From contig CAVZKX010000002.1 in the NCBI GenBank assembly GCA_963775975.1, positions 3,224,001-3,288,000 of the forward strand: DNA of 64,000 nucleotides, given 5' to 3'. Both the position numbers and the translations under genes were made by a program. Positions 19,787 through 28,682 of the stretch are shown piece by piece; positions within the stretch are counted from its first letter, which is position 1; every line of letters starts with the position of its first letter. Origin of the DNA: JANXQG01 sp963775975. Lineage in GTDB: Bacteria > Planctomycetota > Planctomycetia > Pirellulales > Thermoguttaceae. The notes under the pieces are model-generated. The model saw only the letters and a list, made by a program, of their open reading frames with translations. It had not been told where the DNA came from and did no database searches.

Positions 19787-20746
19787 ATGGCGCAGGACTA
19801 CTACAAAACGCTCGGAGTTGCCAAGGAAGCCCCGCAGGCAGAAATCCAGAAGGCCTATCGCGATTTGGCGCGGAAGCACCATCCGGACATGAACCCGGAC
19901 AACCCCAAGGCGAAGAAGAAGTTCCAGGAGATCCAGGCGGCTTTCGACGTGCTCAATAACCCGGAGAAGCGCGAACTTTACGACCGCTACGGCAGTTCCT
20001 TCGAGACGATGGGCCAGGGCGGGCCGCCGCCGGGCGGCTGGGCCTCGGCGCCGGGCGGATTTACCACCGAGGACATCGACTTCAGCCAATTCTTCGGCGA
20101 TCGCTTCGGCGGGGCAGCGGGAGGCGGTGGCGGCGTCGACCTGGGCGACATCTTCACCCACTTCCGCAAAGGCGGCAACCGCGGAGGCGGCGGCGGCGGA
20201 AAGCGCCGCGGCGGAGACGTGACCTCCGAAATAACCGTCCCCTTCGCCTCCGCCGTCAATGGCGGCGAGGTCCAATTGGGCCTCGACCGCGGCAAGGGCC
20301 AGGTCGAAACGATCGTCGTCAAGATTCCCCCCGGCATCGACGACGGCAAGGTCATGCGGCTCCGCGGCAAGGGCGAACCGGCCGCCCGCGGCACCGCGGG
20401 AGATTTGCTGTTGACGATCCACGTCGCGCCGCATCCCTTCTTCACCCGCAAGGGCAACGACCTCTACGTTCGCCTGCCGGTGACGCTGGGCGAGGCCGCG
20501 GCCGGCGGGAGCGTCGACGTGCCCACGCCTCAAGGGACCGTCTCGCTGCACATTCCGCCGGGCACTTCCAGCGGCAAGCGGCTGCGGGTCAAGGGGCACG
20601 GCGTGCCGGCCAAAACCGCGGCGGGCGATCTCTTCGCCGAGGTGCTGATCGTCCTGCCGGCCAACATGAGTGAGGCCGATCGCGAGACGGTCCGCGCAAT
20701 CGACGCCAAGACGCCGAGCAACCCGCGGCAGAACTTGCGGTGGTAA
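19787..20746 (+). CDS. DnaJ-type co-chaperone (CbpA-like, no zinc finger)
   Basis: 319 residues. J-domain at residues 1-70 with the HPD motif at 32-34 (ARKHHPDMNPDNP), a Gly-rich linker (about 85-140), then two beta-sandwich DnaJ C-terminal domains (ITVPFASAVNGGEVQL; KIPPGIDDGKVMRLRGKGEP; VDVPTPQGTVSLHIPPGT). The cysteine-rich zinc finger of full DnaJ is absent, as in CbpA. It stimulates DnaK ATPase and presents clients. It is followed after 68 nt by rnpA. Confidence 0.9.
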   Translation: MAQDYYKTLGVAKEAPQAEIQKAYRDLARKHHPDMNPDNPKAKKKFQEIQAAFDVLNNPEKRELYDRYGSSFETMGQGGPPPGGWASAPGGFTTEDIDFSQFFGDRFGGAAGGGGGVDLGDIFTHFRKGGNRGGGGGGKRRGGDVTSEITVPFASAVNGGEVQLGLDRGKGQVETIVVKIPPGIDDGKVMRLRGKGEPAARGTAGDLLLTIHVAPHPFFTRKGNDLYVRLPVTLGEAAAGGSVDVPTPQGTVSLHIPPGTSSGKRLRVKGHGVPAKTAAGDLFAEVLIVLPANMSEADRETVRAIDAKTPSNPRQNLRW

Positions 20747-20814
20747 TGTATTAGGCACACTCCGTGTGCCGTCCGCCGTGTGAAAGTCGAATCCAAGTTG
20801 TTACTGCGACTCCA

Positions 20815-21162
20815 ATGCCCGACCAGCGATTCCTCCGCGCCTACCGGATCACGCGCAGCGCGGATTTTCAGCGGGCCTACCAGCGCCGCCTCACCGCGGG
20901 CGACGACCGGCTGCTGGTTTTCGCCTTCCCCAACGGACTGCCGCATCCGCGGCTGGGCCTTTCCGTCTCGCGGAAGGTAGGCGGCGCGGTAGTCCGCAAC
21001 CGCTGGAAGCGATGCCTCCGCGAAGCTTTTAGGCTCGCGCGCGAGCAGCTTCCTTGCGGCGTCGATTTGGTCGTTATCCCTCGGCCCGATGCCGTGCCGG
21101 GAACGATGGAATTGCAAGAGTCGTTGGTGAAGTTGGCGCGTCGGGCGGCGAAGCGGATTTGA
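20815..21162 (+). CDS. rnpA: ribonuclease P protein component
   Basis: 115 residues from the ATG at 20815. The RNA-binding signature is intact (LSVSRKVGGAVVRNRWKRCL), with the preceding DFQRAYQRR stretch typical of the family. It assists the RNase P RNA in 5' maturation of tRNA. yidD follows after 15 nt, the usual pairing; rpmH and yidC are not next to it here. Confidence 0.93.
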   Translation: MPDQRFLRAYRITRSADFQRAYQRRLTAGDDRLLVFAFPNGLPHPRLGLSVSRKVGGAVVRNRWKRCLREAFRLAREQLPCGVDLVVIPRPDAVPGTMELQESLVKLARRAAKRI

Positions 21163-21177
21163 CAGAAAGTAGAAAAA

Positions 21178-21432
21178 ATGGGCCGGAGTTGGCTGTCCAC
21201 GATCGTCATGGCAATAGTCCGCATCCCGGCGTCGATCTTGATTGGGCTGGTTCGCCTTTACCAGTGGACGCTCAGCCCGATTTTTGGCCGGCAATGCCGC
21301 TTTCAGCCGTCGTGCAGTGCGTATTTCATCGGCGCGGTGCGGAAGTACGGCGCGATTCGCGGCGCGTGGCGCGGCACCGGGCGCATCTGCCGCTGCAATC
21401 CGTGGAATCCCGGCGGCTTCGATCCGCCATAG
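21178..21432 (+). CDS. yidD: membrane protein insertion efficiency factor YidD
   Basis: 84 residues with a hydrophobic N-terminus and the family signature YQWTLSPIFGRQCRFQPSCS, then GRICRCNPWNPGGFDPP. The conserved cysteines are all present. YidD aids YidC-dependent membrane insertion. Coupled to rnpA on the same strand. Confidence 0.93.
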   Translation: MGRSWLSTIVMAIVRIPASILIGLVRLYQWTLSPIFGRQCRFQPSCSAYFIGAVRKYGAIRGAWRGTGRICRCNPWNPGGFDPP

Positions 21433-21788
21433 GGCGGGACCAGCCTGCGTAGATTTACGTTGATTGCGTTGAGAGTCGTAAGGTTTCCAGGTTCGGTTTT
21501 GTTCCGCACCGCATTATGCCACCGGGCAAACCCGATCATGGCTCCCTTCTCCCCGGTACTCCGAGGAGAAGGGCTGGGGATGAGGGGCTGGAGGTAGAAT
21601 TGGTTGCGGCCCTGATATCATCTGCCAATCACTGTCCATCGCTGACATTGACCTGTGCTTTTCAAGCGTGAATTACGTTTTGTCTCAGTATTGCGACTGG
21701 CTCCCTACCCCTCACCCCCGACCCCTCTCCCCGGAGTATCGGGGCGGGGGGAGACAAGAGTTCGAACGTCAAGCTCGCTGGTCCCACC
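21433..21788. other. intergenic region with hairpin repeats between convergent genes
   Basis: Contains a 9-bp-arm dyad at 21544-21573 (CCCTTCTCC...GGAGAAGGG) and a related CCTCTCCCCGGAGTATCGGGG element around 21715-21750. No gene recognised. These may terminate transcription of yidD and the DUF885 gene. Confidence 0.55.
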
Positions 21789-23534
21789 CTACAGCACGGC
21801 ATCCCAAGTCTTTCGGTCGTGGAGCAACTGCTCGCGGAGCAAGCGCAGCGGCGGCGTGCCGTGGGAGAGAACGGCGTCGTGATACTTCTTCAGCGAATAG
21901 CCCGCGCCTTCTTGCTTGTGGAAGTCTTCGCGCAGCTTCAGGAATTGCAGCTTGCCGAGCGTGTAATAGAGATACTCCGGATCGTTGGTGCCGCGGACGG
22001 CTTCCGCCCGCGCGGGCGCCGCTTCGTAGTAGCAATTGTCCTCCAGGAACTTCGTTGCCTCGTCGACCGTCATGCCCTGGCAGTGCATGCGGATGGAGAC
22101 GCACAGGCGGCAGAGCCGCAGCAGGGCCTCGTCGGACTGGGCCATGCGATACTTGGCCGCCGACCCGCTGCGCGGGTGCCCCGCCGCGTCGCGATCGGCG
22201 CCGAAACCCTGGTCGATCATCATCTGCTCGCAATAGTGGGCCCAGCCCTCGGTGAAGGCGTAGCTGGTAAAAACGGCTTCGGCCTTGGTCACGCCGGAGG
22301 CACGAAGGTGCAGCCCGTGGACGTAGTGGCCCGGATAGGCCTCGTGGATCGAGACCACGTCGGTCGTATAGTAGTTGAAACTTGTTAACCATTCTTCTTT
22401 CTTCTTGCTCGACCAGTCCTTCTCGACGGGCGTCACGTAGTAATACGCCTGCGAACTGTTCTTCTCCAAGGGGCCGGGCGAAACCATCATCGCGAACGCC
22501 TGCCGCAGGTAAGGCGGCGTCTCCGTCACGACTGCCCGCACGTTCGAGGGCACAGTCACGATGTCGTGGTCGATAAGGTATTGGCGGATCGCTTCCAGGT
22601 TCTTCGCCGTATCAGGGATCAGGCTCTCGGCCGTGGGATGCTCGTGCTGGATGGCGGCGAAGATTTCCGTCGGCTTGCGGCCGGGGTCGATCACCCGGCC
22701 CGCGGCGGCAAAGCGGGCTTGCTCGCGGCGAAGCTCACGCGTGCCCAGATCCAGCAGGACCTCGGGCGGGAGCGTCACCAGTTCCCCCGCAAGCAGCTTG
22801 CGGTAGCGCTCGCGGCCCAGGGCGAAGTTTTGATCGGCCTTGGGCAGTTTTGTCTTCAGAAAGTCGGCGTAGTCGCGGAGCGCGCGGCCGGCCAGCTTGG
22901 TCGAGGCGCGAAATTGAGCCATTAGCGCCGCGTCCGTCACGTCGTGGAAGGCCGTAACGACGTCGCCTTCAAGGAATTCGGCCGCGCCCTTGGCATTGCG
23001 GATCGCTTCCTCCAGCCCAGGCTTGGCCAGCACGTCGTCCAGGTTCTCGCGTGCCGAGGCAAGCTCGCGCGGCAACGCGTTCTCGATCGAGATCATCGAT
23101 TTCAGCCGCACCGCCGGCGGCGCAAAGTTCTGCTGGATGAAAACCGCCGTGTCCGGGATATACGACATCGGAGAAATGGAACAACGGCGGGCATCGCGGA
23201 GCCAGAACAGATCGCGATGCAGCCCGGCGAGGATGATCAGCCGGTCGTAGCGGTTGCGGTCGCCGAGCGACGAGGGATCGAGGGCCTCCAGCTTCGCCTG
23301 GCACGATTCAAGCCGCGCGACCACGGCGGCGATGGCCGGTTTGCTATAGTCGGGCAGTTGGCCGTCGTAGTCGTGCAGTCCGGCGCTAGTCGCGTCCAGC
23401 GGGTGCCAGACGAGCGAAGCATCAATGGCCTCCGCGGCCAGTTTATCGTAGGCCGCATCGCCCGATTCGGCGGCACGGGCCAAATCGGGCGGCAACAGCA
23501 TGGCCAGTACGGCCAGGAAGAAGAAGTACTTCAT
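21789..23534 (-). CDS. DUF885 family zinc peptidase, secreted
   Basis: 581 residues from the ATG at 23534, one base after the stop of the upstream thioredoxin gene; an in-frame upstream extension is unlikely because MKYFFFLAVLAMLLPPDLAR is a good signal peptide. The metal site is HEAYPGHYVH (His/Glu/His near 397, 398 and 403) with FTEGWAHYCEQMM about 45 residues on. This is the DUF885 layout, similar to a gluzincin peptidase. It is probably periplasmic. Tight linkage suggests co-expression with the thioredoxin-like protein. Confidence 0.85.
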   Translation of the reverse strand: MKYFFFLAVLAMLLPPDLARAAESGDAAYDKLAAEAIDASLVWHPLDATSAGLHDYDGQLPDYSKPAIAAVVARLESCQAKLEALDPSSLGDRNRYDRLIILAGLHRDLFWLRDARRCSISPMSYIPDTAVFIQQNFAPPAVRLKSMISIENALPRELASARENLDDVLAKPGLEEAIRNAKGAAEFLEGDVVTAFHDVTDAALMAQFRASTKLAGRALRDYADFLKTKLPKADQNFALGRERYRKLLAGELVTLPPEVLLDLGTRELRREQARFAAAGRVIDPGRKPTEIFAAIQHEHPTAESLIPDTAKNLEAIRQYLIDHDIVTVPSNVRAVVTETPPYLRQAFAMMVSPGPLEKNSSQAYYYVTPVEKDWSSKKKEEWLTSFNYYTTDVVSIHEAYPGHYVHGLHLRASGVTKAEAVFTSYAFTEGWAHYCEQMMIDQGFGADRDAAGHPRSGSAAKYRMAQSDEALLRLCRLCVSIRMHCQGMTVDEATKFLEDNCYYEAAPARAEAVRGTNDPEYLYYTLGKLQFLKLREDFHKQEGAGYSLKKYHDAVLSHGTPPLRLLREQLLHDRKTWDAVL

Positions 23535-23535
23535 T

Positions 23536-26163
23536 CTACTTCTGTTCTTCGTCCTTCGCCTTCGCGACAACCGGCCCGAAGGCTTTTTCCAACTCGTGGG
23601 TGAGCGCTTCGCCCCGCGCGTTCAGCGAGATCGCCTTGCCGTCGCGGCCGAGAAGGATCAGCGTGGGGATGCCGAAGACGCCGTAGTAGTTGGCGAGTTG
23701 TCCCGGCACGAGCTTCGAGCCGTCGCCCGGTGCGCTCTTTTCCTTGTTCCACGAATCGTCGGTGACGATGGTCCAGGGCAGCTTCTCTTTTTCCATGAAC
23801 TTGTCGAGGTCGTCGCGTTTCTGGTCGAGGCTGACGCCGATGACCTCGAAGCCGCGGTCGTGATAGGCCTCATAGTTCTTTTTTACGTTGGGAAGCTCTG
23901 CGCGGCAGGGGCCGCACCAGGTCGCCCAGAAGTCGATGAGAACGACCTTGCCGGAATACTTCGACCAGTCCAGCGGCTTGCCTTCCAGCGTCGTGCCCTC
24001 GATGAGCATGTTATTATCCTTGAGCCCCAATCGGCGGGCGGCGCCGACGAGCTTGCCCGCCATGTCGACGACCTTCGGGTCCTTCTGCTCTGCGAGGATC
24101 TTGCCCAACTCGCGGTAGGTATCCACGGCCAATTCGCTCGACCCGCTGGACTCGGCGGCGCGGCCGGCATTGACAGCAAGTCCGATCAAGCTTTCATCGG
24201 CGGATCCGCTCTTGAAGAAGTCTTTTACCTTGTCGATGACCTTCTCCAATTCCTTCGGTCCGCGTACCACGGCGAACCCGAGCTTGTCCGACAACACCAT
24301 GCGAAGGGCCTGACGAGCCTCCTTGGGCATATTCGCCTTTTCGAACTGCTCGATCAATTCCTCCTCCTTGGCCATGAGCTTATCGTCGGGATTCGAGATC
24401 TGCACTTTGTCGAACGCCGCCAATTCAAGCTTCAGCGCGTTTGCCTTCTGCTCGGTCGTCGGATCGGCGGCGAGGATCTTATCGGCCGCCTCGAGCGTGG
24501 CCGTCGCCACTTTGCGACGGAACTCCATTACGGCCATGTAGTCGCTCGCCGTGCTGCGCTCGCTTTTCAGCTCCTCGGCGTACTTGAAAAGTTCCTCGAT
24601 CGAGCCGGAGGGAACCTTGAAAATGTCTTTGTCGGCCGATGCCGTTGTGCCGGACGCTCTCTGTCCGCCAGCCGTTTGCATCCGCTGCGCAGGCACTGCC
24701 GCTCGCAGCGTCCCGCCGATTGTCGGCAAAACTGGCGCCGACGCGGCGTCACCGCCCGACTTCTGAGCTTTCTGCGCATTCTCGGCCTGCTGGACGATGA
24801 ACTTCAGGAGGATTGCTTCGGCGCCGGTCGCAGTCTCTTGGGCAGTCTTGGCGCAATCAATGGCGGCCTGATATTGCTTTTGCATCATGAGGCAGTTGCA
24901 CTTCATGTAGGTCGCACGCCCAATCTGCTGCGGCGTGATGCCGGAGACCGCGAGGGCCTTCTCGATCGTCGCCTGGGCCTCCTTGGGCTTGCGCGAGACG
25001 TAGAGTTTCTGCGCTGCGTTGAGATAGGACTGGTACTCGTATTTGGCTTTCAGGCCGGCCTTGTTGTCGACGTCCAGCTTGATGACTTCATCCATCCACT
25101 TGGCGGCGTCGGCCGACTGATCCTTGCCGTCGACGCGGTTCGCGACCTTCGCGTAGGCCGTCAGCGTTTCGTCAAGCAGCTTGAGCCGGTCCGGGCCTTC
25201 GGCCTTCGCAAGCTCGCTCTTGAGCTTGGCTGCCTCCTCCTCGTTCTTGATCCTTTCCTCGATCCGCGCGACGCTCGACTTGAGCATTGCGGCCTTTGGG
25301 CTCTCCGGCGCGGCCTCGACCGCTTTATTCAGCGCCGCCAGGCAGGCGGGGAAGTCCATCTTCATCTGCGACAGGTTTGCTTCGCTAACGTAGGCATCCT
25401 GCTTCTGCACGGCGGTTAGCCCCGGCAAGGCGAGGAGCTTTTCGACGGCCTCGTGGGCTTCGTCAAATTTCCGGGTTTGCATCAACTTGGCAATCTCGGT
25501 CATCAACTGGCGGACCTCGTACTTGCCCTTCAGGCCGGCCTTGTTTTCCGAGTCCAAAGCGATGATTTCCTTGGTCCAGTCGCCGATTTGCTCATCGCCC
25601 GTTCGCAGTTCGGTATTGGCCTCGATCAACCGGTCCAACAACTTGGCGCGGTCAAGGCCCTCGGCCTTGGCCAGTTCGCCGAGCATCTTGACAACCGATT
25701 CGTGGAGCACGATTAGATTGTCCAAATGCTTCACGTACTTTTCCGGGCCGCCCGCATGATAGCCGGTCTGGGCCAAGACTTCGCCGGCGGGGTCCAGAAG
25801 GAGAATCGTCGGATAGCCGCGGATTTTGTATTGCTTGGCGAGCTTGGCATTCTGGGCTTTGAGCTCGTCGGGAAGCTGCTTTTCGTGCGGAAAATCAAGC
25901 TGCACCATGATATACTTGCTGGGGACGTCGGCCTTGAATTCATCTTTGTCGAATACTTCGCCGTGCAACCTCTTACACCAAATGCACCAGTCGCTGCCCG
26001 TGAAGTCGACGAACAGCAGCTTCTTTTCCTCTTTGGCTTTGGTTTTGGCCGCCTCGAAATCGGTCACCCAGGAGATGTCGTCGCCGCGCGACGCCTTGGT
26101 GAAGACGCAGAAACAGGCCAGGGCGAGGGCCATTGCTAGAAAATGACGGCTACGTTTGGACAC
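23536..26163 (-). CDS. two-headed thioredoxin-domain protein with internal helical repeats
   Basis: 875 residues from a GTG at 26163 with AAGGAG upstream and a signal peptide ending near SRG-DD. The N-terminal thioredoxin-like domain has CIWC (C60, C63) in FTGSDWCIWCKRLHGEV. The C-terminal TlpA-like domain has WCGPC (C750, C753) in DFWATWCGPCRAELP and a cis-Pro FGIPT. The middle about 500 residues are helical and hold an internal duplication (KAEGLDRAKLLDRLIEAN / KAEGPDRLKLLDETLTAY; DSENKAGLKGKYE / DVDNKAGLKAKYE). Predicted periplasmic thiol-disulfide exchange; partners are unknown. Longer in-frame extensions upstream run through a family-B repeat and are rejected. Confidence 0.85.
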   Translation of the reverse strand: MSKRSRHFLAMALALACFCVFTKASRGDDISWVTDFEAAKTKAKEEKKLLFVDFTGSDWCIWCKRLHGEVFDKDEFKADVPSKYIMVQLDFPHEKQLPDELKAQNAKLAKQYKIRGYPTILLLDPAGEVLAQTGYHAGGPEKYVKHLDNLIVLHESVVKMLGELAKAEGLDRAKLLDRLIEANTELRTGDEQIGDWTKEIIALDSENKAGLKGKYEVRQLMTEIAKLMQTRKFDEAHEAVEKLLALPGLTAVQKQDAYVSEANLSQMKMDFPACLAALNKAVEAAPESPKAAMLKSSVARIEERIKNEEEAAKLKSELAKAEGPDRLKLLDETLTAYAKVANRVDGKDQSADAAKWMDEVIKLDVDNKAGLKAKYEYQSYLNAAQKLYVSRKPKEAQATIEKALAVSGITPQQIGRATYMKCNCLMMQKQYQAAIDCAKTAQETATGAEAILLKFIVQQAENAQKAQKSGGDAASAPVLPTIGGTLRAAVPAQRMQTAGGQRASGTTASADKDIFKVPSGSIEELFKYAEELKSERSTASDYMAVMEFRRKVATATLEAADKILAADPTTEQKANALKLELAAFDKVQISNPDDKLMAKEEELIEQFEKANMPKEARQALRMVLSDKLGFAVVRGPKELEKVIDKVKDFFKSGSADESLIGLAVNAGRAAESSGSSELAVDTYRELGKILAEQKDPKVVDMAGKLVGAARRLGLKDNNMLIEGTTLEGKPLDWSKYSGKVVLIDFWATWCGPCRAELPNVKKNYEAYHDRGFEVIGVSLDQKRDDLDKFMEKEKLPWTIVTDDSWNKEKSAPGDGSKLVPGQLANYYGVFGIPTLILLGRDGKAISLNARGEALTHELEKAFGPVVAKAKDEEQK

Positions 26164-26211
26164 GGCGATTCTCCTTTGCGGTGGGAGGAAAGAGGGTGGG
26201 CTTTCAGTTAT

Positions 26212-26259
26212 GTGGGGCAGATTGCCAATCTGCCAGGCAGGTTGGAAACCTGCCCCACG
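26212..26259. repeat. intergenic palindromic repeat, family B
   Basis: GTGGGGCAGATTGCCAATCT ... AACCTGCCCCACG; lies upstream of the two-headed thioredoxin gene and of the divergent isomerase gene. Confidence 0.85.
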
Positions 26260-26383
26260 CCGGCGCGTTGCCGAAGGGCGGCATCGGTGATAGTATACAC
26301 CTCGCCCGAGATATCGGAAATGCTCCTTTGGCAACATTTTTCGCATATTTCGGTGGCACTCGGTCTTGCTGCGCGGTAAACAC

Positions 26384-27251
26384 ATGATTTCACGACGAGA
26401 GTTCTTGATTTCCATCCCCTTGTCCGCCGCTCTGCCGGCGCTGGCCCGCGCGGCGGGCGGCCCCGCCAATCGCGTGGCTTGCCAGGCTAATGCCTGGCAG
26501 ATCAAGGCCGGCGACTTTCCCGACTTGCTTAAGCGTGTGGGCGACATGAAACGGCTCGGCTACGAGGGCTTCGAGTGCAATGTTCGCTACGTGGAAGGAG
26601 AGTTCGCCCGCGCTGAAGGAGGCCCGCGCGCAAATCGAGGCGACGGGCATGTCATTTTTCGGTCCGCACACCGGTCTCGGACAGCCGGCCAAGCATCTCG
26701 ATCAGCTCGTCGAAGGCGCCGCTGCCTTGGGCGCCCGACACTTTGCCGTAAGCGGCGCGAACAAGAGCATTGTCAAGGATGGCAAACTCGATCAGGAGAT
26801 TCTGAATAAGAAGGTTGGGGACCTCACACGGCTAGGCAAACGGTGCAAGTCTGCCGGACTCCAACTGGTCTATCACAACCACCAGCCGGAATTCACAGCG
26901 GGCGGCATCGAAACCGATGCCTTGCTCAAGGACACCGACCCCGCGTCCGTCTTTTTCCTGCTGGACTTGGGCCACGCCTTTCGCGCCGGGGCGGATCTGG
27001 TCCCGTTTTTCGCCAAGCATCACCAGCGCATTGGCGCCCTGCACCTCCGCGACATTCGCGGCAAGCAACAGGTTCCGCTGGGTCAGGGCGAACTCGATTA
27101 CGCCGGCTTGGCCGACGTGGTTCACAAAACGGGCTGGCCGGGCTGGCTGACCGTGGAGGAAGAAAACCTGTTCAAATCGAAAAAAGGCGCCGAGTTCGAG
27201 TCGAGATTGGAAACCGACCGCCGCGTGATCCGCAAGTTCTTCGCCGTGTAA
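26384..27251 (+). CDS. sugar phosphate isomerase/epimerase (TIM barrel), Tat-like leader, frameshifted near 26605
   Basis: The ATG at 26384 opens a Tat-like leader, MISRREFLISIPLSAALPA. The first frame ends its homology at VRYVEGEFA. One base later the barrel continues as PALKEARAQIEATGMSFFGP. The xylose-isomerase-type TIM-barrel motifs follow: LVYHNHQPEF, FFLLDLGHAFRAG, LHLRDIRG and WLTVEEEN, with the expected metal-binding Glu/Asp/His. About 288 residues. It converges with a Gfo/Idh/MocA oxidoreductase across a 22-bp palindrome; such pairs often work on the same sugar in planctomycetes, which is an inference here. Confidence 0.75.
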
Positions 27252-27258
27252 ACAGATT

Positions 27259-27310
27259 GTCGCCTTTCGCTCCGCGAAAGTCGCGCAGCTTTCGCGGAGC
27301 GAAAGGCGAC
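27259..27310. terminator. perfect 22-bp inverted repeat between convergent genes
   Basis: Arms 27259-27280 and 27289-27310 are perfect complements around an 8-nt loop (TCGCGCAG); the core is CTTTCGCTCCGCGAAAG-like. It sits between the isomerase stop and the oxidoreductase stop, so a bidirectional terminator role is plausible despite the lack of T-runs. It may equally be a mobile palindrome. Confidence 0.5.
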
Positions 27311-27314
27311 TGAT

Positions 27315-28659
27315 TCACATCGTCCACGGCTTGCGATAGGGCATGGCCATGAGCATCGCTTGCGCCGCGGGATCGCCCACGATCTCTTCCTTCGCCGCAT
27401 CCCAGCGGAGGGCTCGGCCGAGCGCCTGCGCGACGTAGCCCAAATGTCCGGGCGTGATCGAACGATGCCCCGTTTCCGCCGGTGCAATGCACTCGTTGCG
27501 CGATCGAACGCAATCGAGGAAGTTGCGGACGTGTCCGGTCGAGACGTAGGCATTCCACTCGCCGCGCTTGAAGTTGGGATCCAGCCAGTGCTTATCGGAA
27601 GCCTTGATCTTGCCGCGATTGACCCACAGCCAGCCCCGTTCGCCGATCCATTTTGTTCCGCCTTCAACCTTCGTCGATATGACGAGCACCGTTCCGCCGG
27701 GGTATTCGCAGCGAATCTCGTAGTCCACCGGCGTGTTGTAGATGTCGGTTTGCGGCATGGTCCAACCTGCGGCTTCGATGCGCAGCGGCCCTGCGTGGTC
27801 CATATTGAGGGCCCAGTGCGCGATGTCGTTATGATGGCCGATCCAGTCCATCAGCACGCCACCGCCAAAGGCCCGATTACCGCGCCACCAGCGATGGTGC
27901 CGCGCCCGCATGTAAGGCAGCACCGGTGCTGGCCCGCACCACAGCTCATAGTCGAGCCCTTCCGGCACGGCGGCCATCGTCGCGTCACCCATTGGTTTGG
28001 CATAGCCCGGCCCCAGGCCGACTTCAACCCGCTTGATGACGCCCAGGTGGCCGTTGCGGACCAATTCCACGGCCTGCCGAAAGAGCGCGTCGGACCGCTG
28101 CTGGGAACCGACCTGGTAAATGGCCTTGTGCTGCGCGACGGCGCGATAGAGGGCCTGCACTTCGGCAAAAAAATGGGTGAACGGTTTTTCGCCGTAGACG
28201 TTTTTGCCCTGGCGGATGGCCTCCAGGGCATCTATCGCGTGCCAATGGTCGGGCGTCGCCACGAGCACGGCATCGATATCCGCCCGGCCGCAAAGTTCGC
28301 GGTAGTCGGCGTAAGCGGTGCAGCCTTTATACTTTCCGCTCGTCTTCTCCGCCGCGTAGTGCTTTTCCACGGTCTGTCGGCCCGGATCGCGCCCCATCGC
28401 GGCCCCTTTGCCCCACGGTCTGTCGCGATAGTGCAGTCGATGCACGTCGCAAACCGCGACGACCTGGGCGTCCTCTTGCATGAGAAAATCGCGCATGTCG
28501 GCATTGCCCTGCGAGCCGAGACCGATGCACCCCACCTGGATGCGCGTGCGAGCGCGGGGCGGCCGAAGCCCACGGCGGCGCCAGGGATGATCGTCGGCGA
28601 AGCAGCGCCGCGGCGCTCTTCAAAAATCGCCGTCGGGATCGTTGGATGGAGCCGCTCAT
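27315..28659 (-). pseudogene. Gfo/Idh/MocA family oxidoreductase, Tat-exported, two frameshifts in the leader
   Basis: The main frame (from about 28550) carries the Rossmann fold (VGCIGLGSQGNADMRDFL), the EKP motif (NVYGEKPFTHFF) and substrate-domain motifs GGGVLMDWIGHHNDIAHW; it ends in PYRKPWTM. Upstream, the Tat signal MSGSIQRSRRRFLKSAAAL (ATG at 28659) is in a different frame, and its expected continuation ASPTIIPGAAVGFGRPAL is in a third. So two single-base indels, near 28600 and 28565, separate the leader from the domain. Predicted NAD(P)-dependent sugar or sugar-acid oxidoreductase. If the indels are errors the protein is intact at about 447 residues. Confidence 0.75.
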
Positions 28660-28682
28660 TCCTAGAGAGCTTTCAATCTTTT

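Noticed and set aside
19778..20758. 326-codon minus-strand open frame
   Set aside because: Antisense of dnaJ, whose J-domain and C-terminal motifs are unambiguous.
23500..25419. 639-codon plus-strand open frame
   Set aside because: Antisense of the two-headed thioredoxin gene, which has complete active sites; shadow composition.
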